64,000 nt of DNA from Rhyzopertha dominica (GCA_025024175.1 QCXZ01000086.1:17698245-17762244); one strand, 5' to 3'; shown: positions 34,607-46,429, counted from the first letter of the stretch. Program-made: numbers and translations. Notes: generated by a model not told the origin, from the letters alone.

Positions 34607-34746
34607 TTTGTCGTCCAATTCATACGAAACCACGGTAATCACAAAATAACCACAAATCCCATGTCTATGCATCAATGACAGCTGGATACAACATGGCGGC
34701 GCTGTCGGGCATTGTCGACTCAAAGAAATGCGCTACTCTCCTAATC

Positions 34747-34846
34747 NNNNNNNNNNNNNNNNNNNNNNNNNNNNNNNNNNNNNNNNNNNNNNNNNNNNNN
34801 NNNNNNNNNNNNNNNNNNNNNNNNNNNNNNNNNNNNNNNNNNNNNN
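34747..34846. other. Scaffold gap (100 N)
   Basis: Exactly 100 N, the conventional size for a gap of unknown length. It truncates the right end of the third P element. Confidence 0.99.
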
Positions 34847-35275
34847 TCTATGATGCCATTAACTATCTTAAAAAGCTAATGAAGAACAGAAATTTTCTTC
34901 TTGTTTTGAGACTTCTGAAACCAACAAGTGCACGTCTAGTCTGGTGATCAAAGTTATGATATGGAAATCCAAGTTTCCATAACAAATGTACTATATCACA
35001 TTTTTTGATGGAAGTTCTATATGCTATCTACGAAGTCCTACAAAGTTTTATTAGGGCAAGTAAAACAAGTTTTTCAAACCAAAATATATTCAGGAGTAAG
35101 AACTTTACAAACAGCCAAATGTATTTAAAACTAAGTTAAGAATATTGTTATAAACGCAGTCTTAAAATGGTTCATCACGAAGACATTCCATTTTAGCAAT
35201 CTTCGCTACCAACGAAGAGCTAACTTACCTGACCTTATTGGCAACAAAGTTCTTTGAGGAAGGGATCGAACATTT
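34847..35275. other. Unassigned stretch right of the gap
   Basis: No gene or element end is recognised. At 35275 the sequence switches into the Sola-like fragment; the equivalent junction in the other copy (49388) continues differently, so a breakpoint lies here. Confidence 0.4.
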
Positions 35276-35541
35276 CCACTGCCTAGGCTCACCCCAAATG
35301 TAATATTTTATAAACGCCAGCTATGGGTGTATAACTTAGGTATTCATTCTGCAAAAGAAAATAAATTGCATGATTTGGGTTGAAGGAGAGGCGGGAAGAG
35401 GAGCACATGAAGTTGGGTCTCTTTTATACAAATATATTTTGGGAAAAGTTGGTACAGAAATTGAAAAACTACGTTTGTGGTCAGATTCTTGCGGAGGGAC
35501 AGAATCGGAACATTAAAACTGGGTATGATTAGTATGTCTAC
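35276..35541 (+). pseudogene. Sola-like transposase fragment carrying the foldback element's empty site
   Basis: On the plus strand this encodes LPRLTPNVIFYKRQLWVYNL, then after a frame slip GAHEVGSCLYK and the core motif LWSDSCGG (second catalytic Asp), stopping where a BEL LTR begins at 35542. It matches the family of the intact copy at 17168-18938 (FCDSCAGQNKN). At about 35330-35340 it reads TAAACGCCAGCTATGG without interruption. In the other copy this same site is occupied by the 10.9-kb foldback element, so this is the pre-insertion state. Confidence 0.8.
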
Positions 35542-35842
35542 TGTAGCGGCCGTGACGATACACGGTGTTCAAAATTAAACAAAAAAAATAGATAAAAGTA
35601 CTCACCACTTTAACGGCGTCCCCAAAATTACTACTGGTGGCAACGGGATGGGAATATTGCGAAAAAAAAGGGTTTGTTGCCCCCCAAAAATGCACCAAGT
35701 TTCGGAAAACGTGTCAGCGCGCGATCGAGATTCATTTGTATCTGTTTTTTACAACTTTTTTGCTATGTTAATCGCGGACAGGGTTGCCTTGCCATCTATC
35801 GTTTTGAAAACAAATTAAATTTTACTAATTAGGCCTCAAACA
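35542..35842 (-). repeat. BEL/Pao 3' LTR, minus orientation
   Basis: A 301-bp segment that, read on the minus strand, begins TGTTTGAGGCC and ends GCCGCTACA. It is preceded by a purine-rich tract (AAGGCCGGGAG) typical of the polypurine tract and follows the integrase gene. It interrupts the Sola-like fragment. A second inverted copy is at 37880-38175. Confidence 0.75.
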
Positions 35843-36079
35843 TACTCCCGGCCTTGAAAGGTTACTTTCAACAAGCAATATGTTTAAGTACCTCAAAGAA
35901 CAAAAGAAAATATTAAACACGTTAGCATAACGCAATTACGCGACTCCCAAAAATAACCTTTGTCATGTATTAATGGAACAAAATTAAATATAGAGAAAAA
36001 AACAACAAAATTCGCTGTTCAAATACCCATTTTGGAATCAAATAAAAAATAAAAAAATAATTTTAAAGGAGAAAAACTA

Positions 36080-37551
36080 TGCGCGATCTATCATTGCTCT
36101 GGAAGTGGGCAAAGACGAACTACAGGTCGCTTGTATATACCGTCCTTTGTTAACCACTCTGACTACGCCATCGCTGCCCGGAAAGATCTCGCTTACAATG
36201 CCAATAGGCCAGTTTAATGGGGGAGAATTATCTTGTCTAATTATAACAAGCATGCCAGGTTTTATTGGGAGCGACGGAGTATTCCATTTCTGACGTACCT
36301 AAAGGGTATGTAAACATTCAGTACTCCAGGGTTTCCAATACGATTGCACAATCTGATCGAGAAATTGCTTTCTGGTAAGACAATTCACTGGAACATCATC
36401 CATATCTATGGCGGGTAATGCCTTCAGCGGTGTTAACGTTAAAAAATGAGCGGGGGTGAGCGCTAGTGGCTCGGCGGGGTCTGAACTTAATCAGCTAAGC
36501 GGTCTGGAGTTCAATAGGCATTCAATTTGAACCAAAACTGTCTGAAACTCCTCATATGAAAGAATCTGAGCTCCGATGGCTTTAAACATATGAGTCTTAA
36601 CAGATTTTATATTAGCTTCCCAGCTACCACCAAAATGTGGGCTACAAGGGGAATTAAAGTGCCAACTAATGCGCAATTCCGCGAGTTCGTTTTTTAAAGC
36701 GTCTGAATAAGCATTAAATTGTGTAAACTTGTAGACTGAATCAAGTTCTTTGCTTGCGCCAGCAAAATTTGTCCCACAATCACTATACATAGCTGAGCAA
36801 GGGCCTCTTCGCGACAAAAAACGTTTGAAAGCTGCAATAAAAATGTCAGTGGATAAGTCAGATGCCAATTCCAAATGTATGGCTCGAGTAGCCAGGCATA
36901 CGAATAGGCATATGTAAGCCTTTTGGGTTTTTGAACCGCGTTTGCGAGTCATCGTGATAAAAATGGCCCTGCATAGTCTACTCCCGTGTGACAAAATGGT
37001 TTAACTTGACTTACACGAGCAATAGGTAAATCAGCCATAACATGATTTACAGAATGCGGTTTATAACGAAAACAGTGATCACATTTTTGGATCCTCATAC
37101 GTACTGTATTCCTGGCGGATAAAATCCAGTATTTCTGCCGAAGCAGTGACATCACGAGATTAGGACCAGCATGAAAGTTTTGCTTATGGCAATCATCAAT
37201 TATTAAACTTACAATTTCATGACGTTTTGGGAACAAAATCGGGTGCTGTTGAACGTAATTTATCTGAACTTTAGAAAGACGACCTCCAACCCTTATTAAA
37301 CCGTCATGCAAGAAAGGGCGCAACGTGCGGAGATCTGGAAAAATGGGTTTGTCATTTTTTAAAGCATCAATTTCATCTGCAAAACAAGAGTTTTGTACTG
37401 CTCTAAGCAAAACAATTTCAGCCTTATTAATATCAGCAGCGCTAAAATTGGATATAGAATCGTACTTCGGTACTACTTTGAGAAATCTCAGTACGAAAAT
37501 CATTGTGCGTAATAAACGGTTCCAGTTGGAAATGCGTCGAACAAGATGCAG
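36080..37551 (-). pseudogene. BEL/Pao pol, C-terminal part (integrase)
   Basis: This is the 3' third of a BEL/Pao polyprotein. Read right to left: a segment with LVRRISNWNRLLR, the H2C2 zinc-binding region of integrase (HKQNFHAG ... CDHCFRYK), then the integrase core with first Asp in GVDYAGPF, second in MYSDCGTNF and Glu in GGSWEANIK, and the C-terminal domain ending SRAMIDRA near 36080. A frameshift lies near 36975 and an in-frame stop near 36300. Reverse transcriptase, protease and gag are absent: at 37551 the sequence folds back into an inverted copy of its own 3' end. It is thus a truncated, non-functional copy. Confidence 0.88.
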
Positions 37552-37879
37552 CGATGGCGTAGTCAGAGTGGTTAACAAAGGACGGTATATACAAGCGACC
37601 TGTAGTTTTTCTTTGCCCACTTCCAGAGCAATGATAGATCGCGCATAGTTTTTCTCCTTTGCAATTATTTTTTTATTTTTTATTTGATTCCAAAATGGGT
37701 ATTTGAAAAGCGAATTTTGTTGTTTTTTCTCTATATTTAATTTTGTTCCATTAATACATGATAAAGATTANTTTTGGGAGTNGCGTAATTGCGTTATGCT
37801 AACGTGTTTAATATTTTTTTGTTTTTTGAGGTACTTAAACATATTGCTTGTTGAAAGTAACCTTTCAAGGCCGGGAGTA
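37551..37879 (+). repeat. Inverted copy of BEL pol 3' end and 3' UTR
   Basis: The plus strand repeats, in opposite orientation, the last 32 codons of pol (CSDGVVRVVNKGRYIQATCS) and the AT-rich 3' untranslated tract found at 35843-36171. The fold-back point is at CATCGCTGC (36163-36171 and 37551-37559). Confidence 0.85.
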
Positions 37880-38175
37880 TGTTTGAGCCTAATTAGTAAA
37901 ATTTAATTTGTTGTCAAAACGATAGATGGCAAGGCAACCCTGTCCGCGATTAACATAGCAAATAAGTTGTAAAAAACAGATACAAATGAATCTCGATCGC
38001 GCGCTGACACGTTTTCGAAACTTGGTGCATTTTTGGTTGCAACAAACCCTTTTTTCCGCAATNTTCCCATCCCGTTGCCACCNGTAGTNATTTTGGGGAC
38101 GCCGTTAAAGTGGTGAGTACTTTAATCTATTTTTTTGTTTAATTTTGAACACCGTGTATCGTCACGGCCGCTACA
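37880..38175 (+). repeat. BEL/Pao 3' LTR, plus orientation
   Basis: Starts TGTTTGAGCC, ends GCCGCTACA, preceded by AAGGCCGGGAG. It is the inverted partner of 35542-35842 and, like it, abuts the Sola-like gene at the same base (CTACA|GTAGACATAC), so the two copies derive from one insertion event plus duplication. Several N are present. Confidence 0.75.
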
Positions 38176-38392
38176 GTAGACATACTAATCATACCAGTTT
38201 TATGTTCCGATTCTGTCCTCCGCAAGAATCTGACCACAAACGTAGTTCTTCAATTTCTGTACGAACTTTTCCCAAAATATGTTTGTACAAACAAGACCCA
38301 ACTTCATGTGCTCCTCTTTGCGCCTCTCCTTCAACCCAAATCATGCAATTTATTTTCTCTTGCAGAATGAATACCTAAGTTATACACCCATA
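38176..38392 (-). pseudogene. Sola-like transposase, core fragment left of the foldback element
   Basis: Minus-strand continuation of the gene whose N-terminal part is at 49342-50161. It encodes LWVYNLGIHSARE, GEAQRGAHEVGSCLYKHILG and the catalytic SDSCGG region, with the same frame slip as the copy at 35276-35541, and is cut at 38176 by the BEL LTR. The foldback element separates it from its upstream part. Confidence 0.75.
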
Positions 38393-38401
38393 GCTGGCGT
38401 T
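38393..38401. repeat. 9-bp target duplication of foldback element, left copy
   Basis: GCTGGCGTT precedes the terminus GGGTCCGTTAAG and is repeated directly at 49342-49350. Nine bases is the usual Mutator-like duplication length. Confidence 0.85.
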
Positions 38402-41400
38402 GGGTCCGTTAAGTTAGCTCCGCCATGTTGAGCAATTTTTTTGAAAACATTGCTCCAGATTGCCCTGAGCTAGCTCCATCTAGCTCCACTATTATAAAAG
38501 CTAGCTCCACCTTACTTGAGTAATTATAAGCCCATCATTTCGGGGGGTGCTAACTTAACGTTATCCTCGCCATGGCCTCAAATCTGTTTCAAAACCTAGC
38601 TCCAGCTTGCCCAGAGCTAGCTCCAGCTAGCTCCACTAAAGAGAAAGCTAGCTCCACCTTACTTGAGTAGCTATAAGTTCATCATTGCGGGGGTGCTAAC
38701 TTAACGTTATCCTCGCCATGGCCTCAAATCTGTTTCAAAACCTAGCTCTAGCTTGCCCAGAGCTAGCTCCAGCTAGCTCCACTAAAGAGAAAGCTAGCTC
38801 CACCTTATTTGAGTAGTTATAAGCTCATCATTGCGGGGGGTGCTAACTTTACGTTATCCTCGCCATGGCCTCAAATCTGTTTCAAAACCTAGCTCCAGCT
38901 TGCCCAGAGCTAGCTCGAGCTTGCCCAGAGCTAGCTCCAGCTTGCCCAGAGCTAGCTCCACTAAAGAGAAAACTAGCTCCACCTTACTTGAGTAGTTATA
39001 AGCTCATCATTGCGAGGGGTGCTAACTTAACGTTATCCTCGCCATGGCCTCAAATCTCTTTCAAAATCTAGCTCCAGCTTGCCCAGAGCTAGCTCCAGCT
39101 AGCTCCACTAAAGAGAGCGCTAGCTCCAACTTAATGACATAGTTATAAGCTCATAATTTCATGGGGTGCTAACTTAACGTTATCCTCGCCATTGCATCAA
39201 ATCTGTTTCAAAACCTAGCTCCTGGTAGCCAAGAGCTAGCTCCAGCTAGCTTTACTAAAGAGAAAGCTAGCTCCACCTTACTTGAGTAGTTATAAGCTCA
39301 TCATTGCGGGGGGTGCTAACTTAACGTTATCCTCGCCATGGCCTCAAATCTGTTTCAAAACCTAGCTCCAGCTTGCCCAGAGCTAGCTCTAGCTAGCTCC
39401 ACTAAAGAGAAAGCTAGCTCCACCTTACTTGAGTAGTTATTTAGTTATAAGCTCATCATTGCGGGGGGTGCTAACTTAACGTTATCCTCGCCATGGCCTC
39501 AAATCTGTTTCAAAATCTAGCTCCAGCTAGCTCCACTAAAGAGAACGCTAGCTCCAACTTAATGGAATAGTTATAAGCTCATAATTTCGTGGGGTGCTAA
39601 CTTAACGTTATCCTCGCCATTGCATCAAATCTGTTTCAAAACCTAGCTCCTGGTAGCCAAGAGCTAGCTCCAGCTAGCTCCACTAAAGAGAAAGCTAGCT
39701 CCACCTTACTTGAGTAGTTATAAGCTCATCATTGCGGGGGGTGCTAACTTAACGTTATCCTCGCCATGGCCTCAAATCTGTTTCAAAACCTAGCTCCAGC
39801 TTGCCCAGTGCTAGCTCCAGCTAGCTCCACTAAAGAGAACGCTAGCTCNAACTTAATGGAATAGTTATAAGCTCATAATTTCATGGGGTGCTNACAACGT
39901 TATCCTCGCCATTGCATCAAATCTGTTTCAAAACCTAGCTCCTGGTAGCCAAGAGCTAGCTCCAGCTAGCTCTACAGCTAGCTCCACCAAAGAGAAAGCT
40001 AGCTCCACCTTACTTGAGTAGTTATAAGCTCATCATTGCGGGGGGTGCAAACTTAACATTATCCTCGCCATGGCCTCAAATCTGTTTCAAAACCTAGCTC
40101 CAGCTTGCCCAGAGCTAGCTCTAGCTAGCTCCACTAAAGAGAAAGCTAGCTCCTCCTTACTTGAGTAGTTATTTAGTTATAAGCTCATCATTGCGGGGTG
40201 TGCTAACTTAACGTTATCCTCGCCATGGCCTCAAATCTGTTTCAAAATCTAGCTCCAGCTAGCTCCACTAAAGAGAACGCTAGCTCCAACTTAATGGAAT
40301 AGTTATAAGCTCATAATTTCATGGGGTGCTAACTTAACGTTATCCTCGCCATTGCATCAAATCTGTTTCAAAACCTAGCTCCTGGTAGCCAAGAGCTAGC
40401 TCCAGCTAGCTCCACTAAAGAGAAAGCTAGCTCCACCTTACTTGAGTAGTTATAAGCTCATCATTGCGGGGGGTGCTAACTTAACGTTATCCTCGCCAAG
40501 GCCTCAAATCTGTTTCAAAACCTAGCTCCATCTTGCCCAGTGCTAGCTCCAGCTAGCTCCACTAAAGAGAACGCTAGCTCCACTTTACTTGAGTAGTTAT
40601 AAGCTCATCATTTCGGGGGTGCTAACTTAACGTTATCCTCGCCATGGCCTCAAATCTGTTTCAAAACCTAGCTCCTGGTAGCCAGGAGCTAGCTCCACTA
40701 AAGAGAAAGCTAGCTCCACCTTACTTGAGTAGTTATAAGCTCATAATTGCGGGGGGTGCTAATTTAACGTTATCCTCGCCATGGCCTCAAATCTGTTTCA
40801 AAACCTAGCTCTAGCTTGCCCAGAGCTAGCTACACTAAAGAGAAAGCTAGCTCCACCTTACTTGAGTAGTTATAAGCTCATCATTGCGGGGGGTGCTCAC
40901 TTAACGCTATCCTCGCCACTGTTTCAAATCTGTTTTAAAACCTAGCTCCACTATAGAGAAAGCCAGCTCCACCTCACTTGAGTAGAAAAAGCTCATCATT
41001 TAGGAGGGTGCTAACTTAACGCTATCCTCGCCACTGTTTCAAAACCTAGCTCCAGGTAGCCCAGGGCTAGCTCTAGCTAGCTCCGCTATAGACAAAGTTC
41101 GCTCCATCCCAATTTCCATAACTTTCAGGAAAAGAGGATTTAGCTCCGCCATTTTGATCGGTCGACCTGAAAAAACAGCTCCACATCATTTAGGGCTGTC
41201 TTCAGTTAGCTCCGTTCTTAAAAAGCTAGTTACATTCAGCTACGTTCAGAAAAAATATTATGACAGTTAGCCCCACAATTTTGTCGTATCGATATGAGAA
41301 GCTAAATCCGTGTGGTAGGTCTCATCTTTATATCATATTATAATAATAGTAATAGTTTTTATAGGCCTCCAGATCATCTACATTTGCAATTTCCAAAGTA

Positions 41401-41636
41401 ACGGACAGACATGAGTAAATGGTAGAACAAAAATATATTTTTAGTGTAGTGGCAATACGCCAAAAAATCACATTATTATGAGTTGTAATTAAGTTGTGTT
41501 GAGTTAAAATACAATTCTGATGAACGAAGTGTTTAATTGACTATGTACATAGCATTTAGCTTAGTTGAAATAGTTGTACCGGAAACGGTTAAAGTCAGGG
41601 GGGCGTGTTCCAGGTATCCGAATCGCAGAAAAACGA
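38402..41636 (+). repeat. Left long inverted repeat with AGCTAGCTCC satellite
   Basis: The first 2.7 kb is a tandem array of about 18 units, mostly near 145 bp (range about 113-180). Each has a constant part (TGCTAACTTAACGTTATCCT, CGCCATGGCCTCAAATCTGT, TTCAAAACCTAGCTCC) and a variable number of GAGCTAGCTCCAGCTAGCTC blocks. The constant part includes GCTAACTTAACG, the reverse complement of the terminal CGTTAAGTTAGC, so every unit repeats the element end. From 41150 to 41636 the arm is single-copy. Units alternate between two variants (ACTTGAGTAG/TTGCGGGG and ATGGAATAG/TTTCATGG), suggesting higher-order expansion. Confidence 0.95.
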
Positions 41637-42477
41637 TAGGGGCTTAAATACGATTGGTAGGTTTAACAGACATAAAATTTAATACTTAATGCTTTAATCA
41701 TAGCATTCACGTTATGAAATAAAAGTCAAAACTTAATTCAATGTAGTAACGAAAATAATGAACGCAATACTTTCGTAACATCAGCTATCCTGTATACATA
41801 CAAGTGCAGAGTTTTAAGCATGTCGCAACCTTTACAGTTGTTCGGTAACGAAAAACCCTTGTACAAATAACGTTTATCGAATTTGAGTTTCTTTATAGAT
41901 TGTATGAAAACAATCATATTATTTATAAAGAAGTAAAAAAATAAAAATAAAATTCCCGACATGTTACCAAAATGGAATTACCTATATTCAAAAGGTCCAG
42001 GCATTGACTTTCCCAGATTCGTTCAGTCTGAATCATTTTTTAAGCAATCAGAAAATTAATTGTCATAATTTGTAAGCTAGTAGTATTGTACATAGTTGTT
42101 GTATAACAATAGAGGATATGAATGTTTCTTAAATGTTTCACAAATAATTTGTAAGATCTCTGTAACATATCCAGTGTTTCGGTGTAAAATTGGCGAAATA
42201 TATTAGACAGCAGTGTGTGATGTAGGGGAAGCGAGTTAAATTAAAAAGTCAAGTAAAGAAATGAAAGAATTTTGTTTATTATACAGAGTAGAAGAAACAT
42301 GCTGCTCTCACTACAGAATATGCCATGACTATTTCCTTCTTCAAAAGAAGGTCGTTAGAAAATTCCCACTTGCGATTATGACGATAACAGTAGGCAACAA
42401 AGCGGCCTACAGAAGTTGGGATAGCACACCCCTGGTATCCTACTACTCCTCTTAATACGTATTCCGAGTCATTTATT
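41637..42477. other. Internal non-coding part of foldback element
   Basis: AT-rich, between the left arm and the transposase stop. No convincing ORF. It has no counterpart next to the right arm, where coding sequence meets the arm directly at 48022. Confidence 0.5.
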
Positions 42478-45400
42478 TTATTTTATTCTTTTTGGCACGT
42501 CTTCTAAATTGATCTGCACTTCGCAGGTGTTCGAAATAATGTTCAACGGCTCTATTAAAATACAGTTACCTTTCAGCTCAATTCTACGTTCGACTTTTCT
42601 ATAGCCACATAAACATATTTTTGTAATTGTAGTGGTTGCCAATAACGAAAGAAATTTTGTTTCCAACTCCAACACATTATCGATGCAAACTGAAATGAGC
42701 TTTAGGTTAACTGTGTTTGCTGTATTGCAATGTTGACAGGCTTCTATTTGAGAGCATATTTGAGATGTTCGGAATATGGTGTCAATTATATTTTGCAAAG
42801 TGTTTTCGCAGTTAATGCTGGTTATACCATGTGGTAGCATTACTGAATGGCCAGATTCAATTAATATCCTTGCGCTTAGCTTATAAACATGAGCATTCAC
42901 ACCACTTGCTACAATTTTCATAATTAAATTAGACAAATTGCTGTCAACATTTTGTTTATGTTTAAGCCAGTTTTTAAATCTCCCGCTGTCACAGTACGCC
43001 GAGCACAGTAACTGTATCATGGAATCTATACCACATGTGTTACTAAATGTATACAATTTTTCATCCAGCTTCATAGGGTTCTGGTGTACTGCGTTGCCGT
43101 TCCTGAGCAACCCTATCGTTGTTACTCTAGGGAGTTTTGAAAAATTCATATGTATCATTTCGGCAGCCGGTTCCAGGTAACTGCATCTTGGACGCTTTTT
43201 AGGGGGTACATTTTTCCCCATCCAGTTATCCTCAGCGGCGGATTCCAAAAGGGACCGATCAGCGGTTTCTATAGCATCCTTTGCTTAAGATGCTATTTTC
43301 GTAAGCAACAAAGCAATTATCGTTTTGATGCAAATTGCCGCTGCATAAAGCACACGATAATGAGGCTGTACCGATAGATAAGTGACATGACGCGCACCCA
43401 TAATCTGGAGTACGTTCGTTTGCCGCGATTTCTAAAAAACAAAAGGTTAAGGCGATAAGGTTTAGCTTCACCATTTACATCCAACCTTGTTTCAGAAACT
43501 GACAGTCTTCTTCAATATGTACGTCAGCTTCTACGGCATCTCTGGGCACCTCCAACTGCTAAACAGTGTTAATTACAATTAAAATACTACATAAATTTAT
43601 TATAATTATTTTTACCTGTGCGGTATTAAAAGATTGTTTTACACCATTGTCCTTTAGATATTCTTCATTAGTTAGGCAAACAAACTGAAAACACAATAAA
43701 TTTGATATAAAAAAAATTCACAATTTATATAATACATATACCTTTGCGTTACTGCTTACGATCTTACTATATCCCAAATTATTCCGAATGTGTTGACTTA
43801 CGAAGTTCTCTACACGAGTTGGAAGCTTCTCATTTCTAAATATTCTATTTTTAATTTGGCTGAAATTAGATTCTACACTAGCGGACGACGCAATTCTTGA
43901 TGCACCATCATAATATGGTGTCAAGACAGCTGTCCATAAGGGAATCATACCAGATATTGTGAGAAAATCAGTGATAATTTCTGGAAGATGCTGTTGATTT
44001 CCAATATCTCCTACTTGTCCAGGAACATTGACTACATTCTGTGCTCTGTTTGCTATTTCTGCTACCCAGTTTTTAAAACCAAAGTTATCTTCTTCAGCTT
44101 CTTCAAAGGTCTGCTTGGATGGAGCAACTTCCATTGAAGTTTCTATTAGCTGTTCATATATTTGGGTGGATTCAACTGATTCTGTCGCTATTCTTCTGCG
44201 CATAAATTTTTTTTTATATTACATGTTGTCTCCTTGCCGTTACAAAGACCCTCCGTATCAGATAAGGCGACAATGAACGCAGCCTCTATTAAATTCTCCA
44301 AGTCTTCAGTAGACGTACACTTAATCATTTGACCGATACACCTTAGATAAAACGATCTTGTAAGGCGATGTTGTTTATGCAGAGACTTCCATTGAGATAC
44401 ATTTTTCATAAAATGGGCAACATCGTTTCGCAAATAACATTTTGGTAAATTTCCAGGTAGATCTGCGTTATTCATGCGAATAAGGATATTGAAACAGTGC
44501 TGCAAATAATCATGCAATGATGGATATTGTGTGAAGGCCTGTACGCATGCGTACATAAGTGCTAGACTCATGTCTATTTCTGATGGCGGAGAGCCTCCCG
44601 TTCGCACCCACATCCGTAAAAATGTTGCAATAGCAAGTGCATTGTGACTTGAACTTAGCATAGAAGCGACAGAATATTGAACATCTTTACTTGGTCGCAT
44701 AACAATGTCGTAGAAAAAACGGCATTAGATTTTGATTTATCAGGATATAAAATGTCCTTAACTACGCCTCCCGTTGCGTCAAAAATCAGTCTAGTATATG
44801 GCATTTTAGAGTATTGTTTGTATAAATGAATTTGACTCTGCGACCAATAGTATACATAAAATGGGGAATAACCGATATCCCTAATGCACCCTGTAAATTC
44901 ACAACTCATTTTTGTTTTATACTCTTGGCTGTTCTCATGGTTCCTAGACGTGGTAAGTCGGAGGGTTCGCAATCACCAACAATCATTAGCTCATTTGCCA
45001 TTGTATTTCTAATATTACTAGCACTGTAACCCTGTTCTGTCATCTTTCTTACAGCTTGTTCCTTCTGGTAACCACGAAGACGTCGTTTTACATCTTCGTG
45101 AGGCATTACATAATTACCTGTTAAGCTAAATTCTACATGAACATTTTTACCAGGAATTGGGGTGTCTAGTATTATTCCATTTAATATAGAAGAACACACT
45201 TTGCAAAATCCACGTATTTTAGCATGCATTGCTCCAAATGGTGTTAACTTGTACCCTTTAAAAACGAAAGTGCAGGATAATGCAGTAGTTGCAATTATTT
45301 TTCTATTCATTAGATGCGTCCATCTGCTCCTATCCCAAACTAATATTCCTCTTTTCCCAGACTTATGCCGTGATGAAGCACATGACTTATCTGTTCTTCG

Positions 45401-45785
45401 GTAAACTTGTTCATGTGTATTGAGTGCTAGGTACTCATCTTCACTTAAGGTAATTATGAAGTCAAAACTGGATTGCGTCTCAACAGAAGCATTAGGATCT
45501 TCACAACAAGAGCTACTGGAATTTGACTGTGCATTTATATCACTACTAGCCTCAGACTGCTCTTTAATGTTAAGGACACTCCAAACATCATAATAATTTT
45601 TAGTAAGAATGGAATAAATTCCTAAACTGGTGACAGAGCACCCTTGATTTAATAGATCATCGGCAATATCGTTCCAAATTTTTGAATTCTTTGGAGCAAA
45701 CTTTCTCGCATCATTAAAATAAAATTCATTTTTGTCATATTTTAATATAGTGGTTTTAATTGTATCAATATCTGTATTCCTCCGT
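42478..45785 (-). pseudogene. Foldback element transposase with USP-like C-terminus
   Basis: Starts MGKKRRNTDIDTIKTTILKY at ATG 45797 or just below and ends VPKRIK near 42478. N-terminal third: a helical region and a CxxC motif (GFCKVCSS). Core: candidate first Asp in YTRLIFDATGGVVK (44790), second in PSEIDMSLALMYACVQAFT (44560), and Glu in IASSASVESNFSQIKNRIF (43880), a D-D-E order like Mutator-like transposases. Two GT-AG introns follow (about 43739-43688 and 43617-43562), conserved in part in the inverted copy. The C-terminal third has two CxxC pairs (CASC, CALC) and then YTFSNTCGIDSMIQLLCSAY, resembling the Cys box of ubiquitin-specific proteases, and later CxxC pairs. Frameshifts at about 44905 and 44680, and a stop near 43255, break it. 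Superfamily assignment is by motif order and structure, not by search. Confidence 0.65.
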
Positions 45786-45835
45786 TTTTTACCCATTTTA
45801 CCTGCAAGACAGAGAATGTGTAAAGGATACTTCAA

Positions 45836-46429
45836 GTACTACATACGAGCTGAGTGCGGACGATATATAAGAGAAATTTGGTACATGATATATACAGGAT
45901 GTCCAGCAACGAATGGGACATGCGTTAACACGTTGAATCAACCTTTCAAAATGAATCTTGTGCTACTAACCTNACTTCAAGCTTACATTTGAAATGTTAA
46001 AGTAATTTTAAAATGAAATACTGCTCACAACTGTTACTCAATGTTGCATAAAAAAACTTGCGTTAAAGATTTAATAAGAGTACAAAAGAAATATTGCTAG
46101 TGTAAGTTTGCAGTTACGTTATAAAATAACGTGGAAGAAAGTTAATTTCTACAAGTTTATCTCTTAAACGGCTATCTATGATTTACGTATTCAGAATGTA
46201 AATATCCTACCTTATTCAGAGCACTCGGAAGAAACGAAAATAACAGGATTATTACAATTATTACAATTACTAAATTGCCCTTGGGTAAGTATTGTTGTTG
46301 AATCAGCGCCGTCTGTGGACCGCAGTTGCAGGCGTGTGTATGCGCTCGTAGGACACTGCAAGTAGTTTCGATAGCGTCTGGAAGGTGTCGCTATAAATTA
46401 ACACCATTCGGAGGTTCGGTGCAGAACAT
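45836..46429. other. Central spacer of foldback element
   Basis: Between the two head-to-head transposase copies. At 45893 it contains TATACAGGATGTCCAGCAAC, a transposon-terminus-like sequence. No coding function is seen; transposase promoters should lie here. Confidence 0.4.

Larger units (their letters stand above)
30165..34746 (-). mobile_element. P-element copy with inverted terminal segments
   Basis: Reading inward, the left side has GATTAGGAGAGTAGCGCA at about 30168 followed by GGCGGCCATTTTGTATCCAG. The right side, reading inward on the minus strand from the gap edge, has GATTAGGAGAGTAGCGCA at 34746-34729 followed by GCCGCCATGTTGTATCCAG. These bracket the transposase gene 31794-34606, so I take them as terminal or subterminal inverted repeats. 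The exact right end and any 8-bp duplication are hidden in the 100-N gap. A palindromic insert (30426-31252) sits in the 3' flank. Confidence 0.65.

Noticed and set aside
38865..39071. Repetitive 68-residue protein (ARACPELAPACPELAP)
   Set aside because: It is a translation of the AGCTAGCTCC satellite; neighbouring units do not keep the frame.
38402..41150. CRISPR array
   Set aside because: Repeat and spacer are both conserved, unit length varies, and the array is part of a eukaryotic transposon arm.
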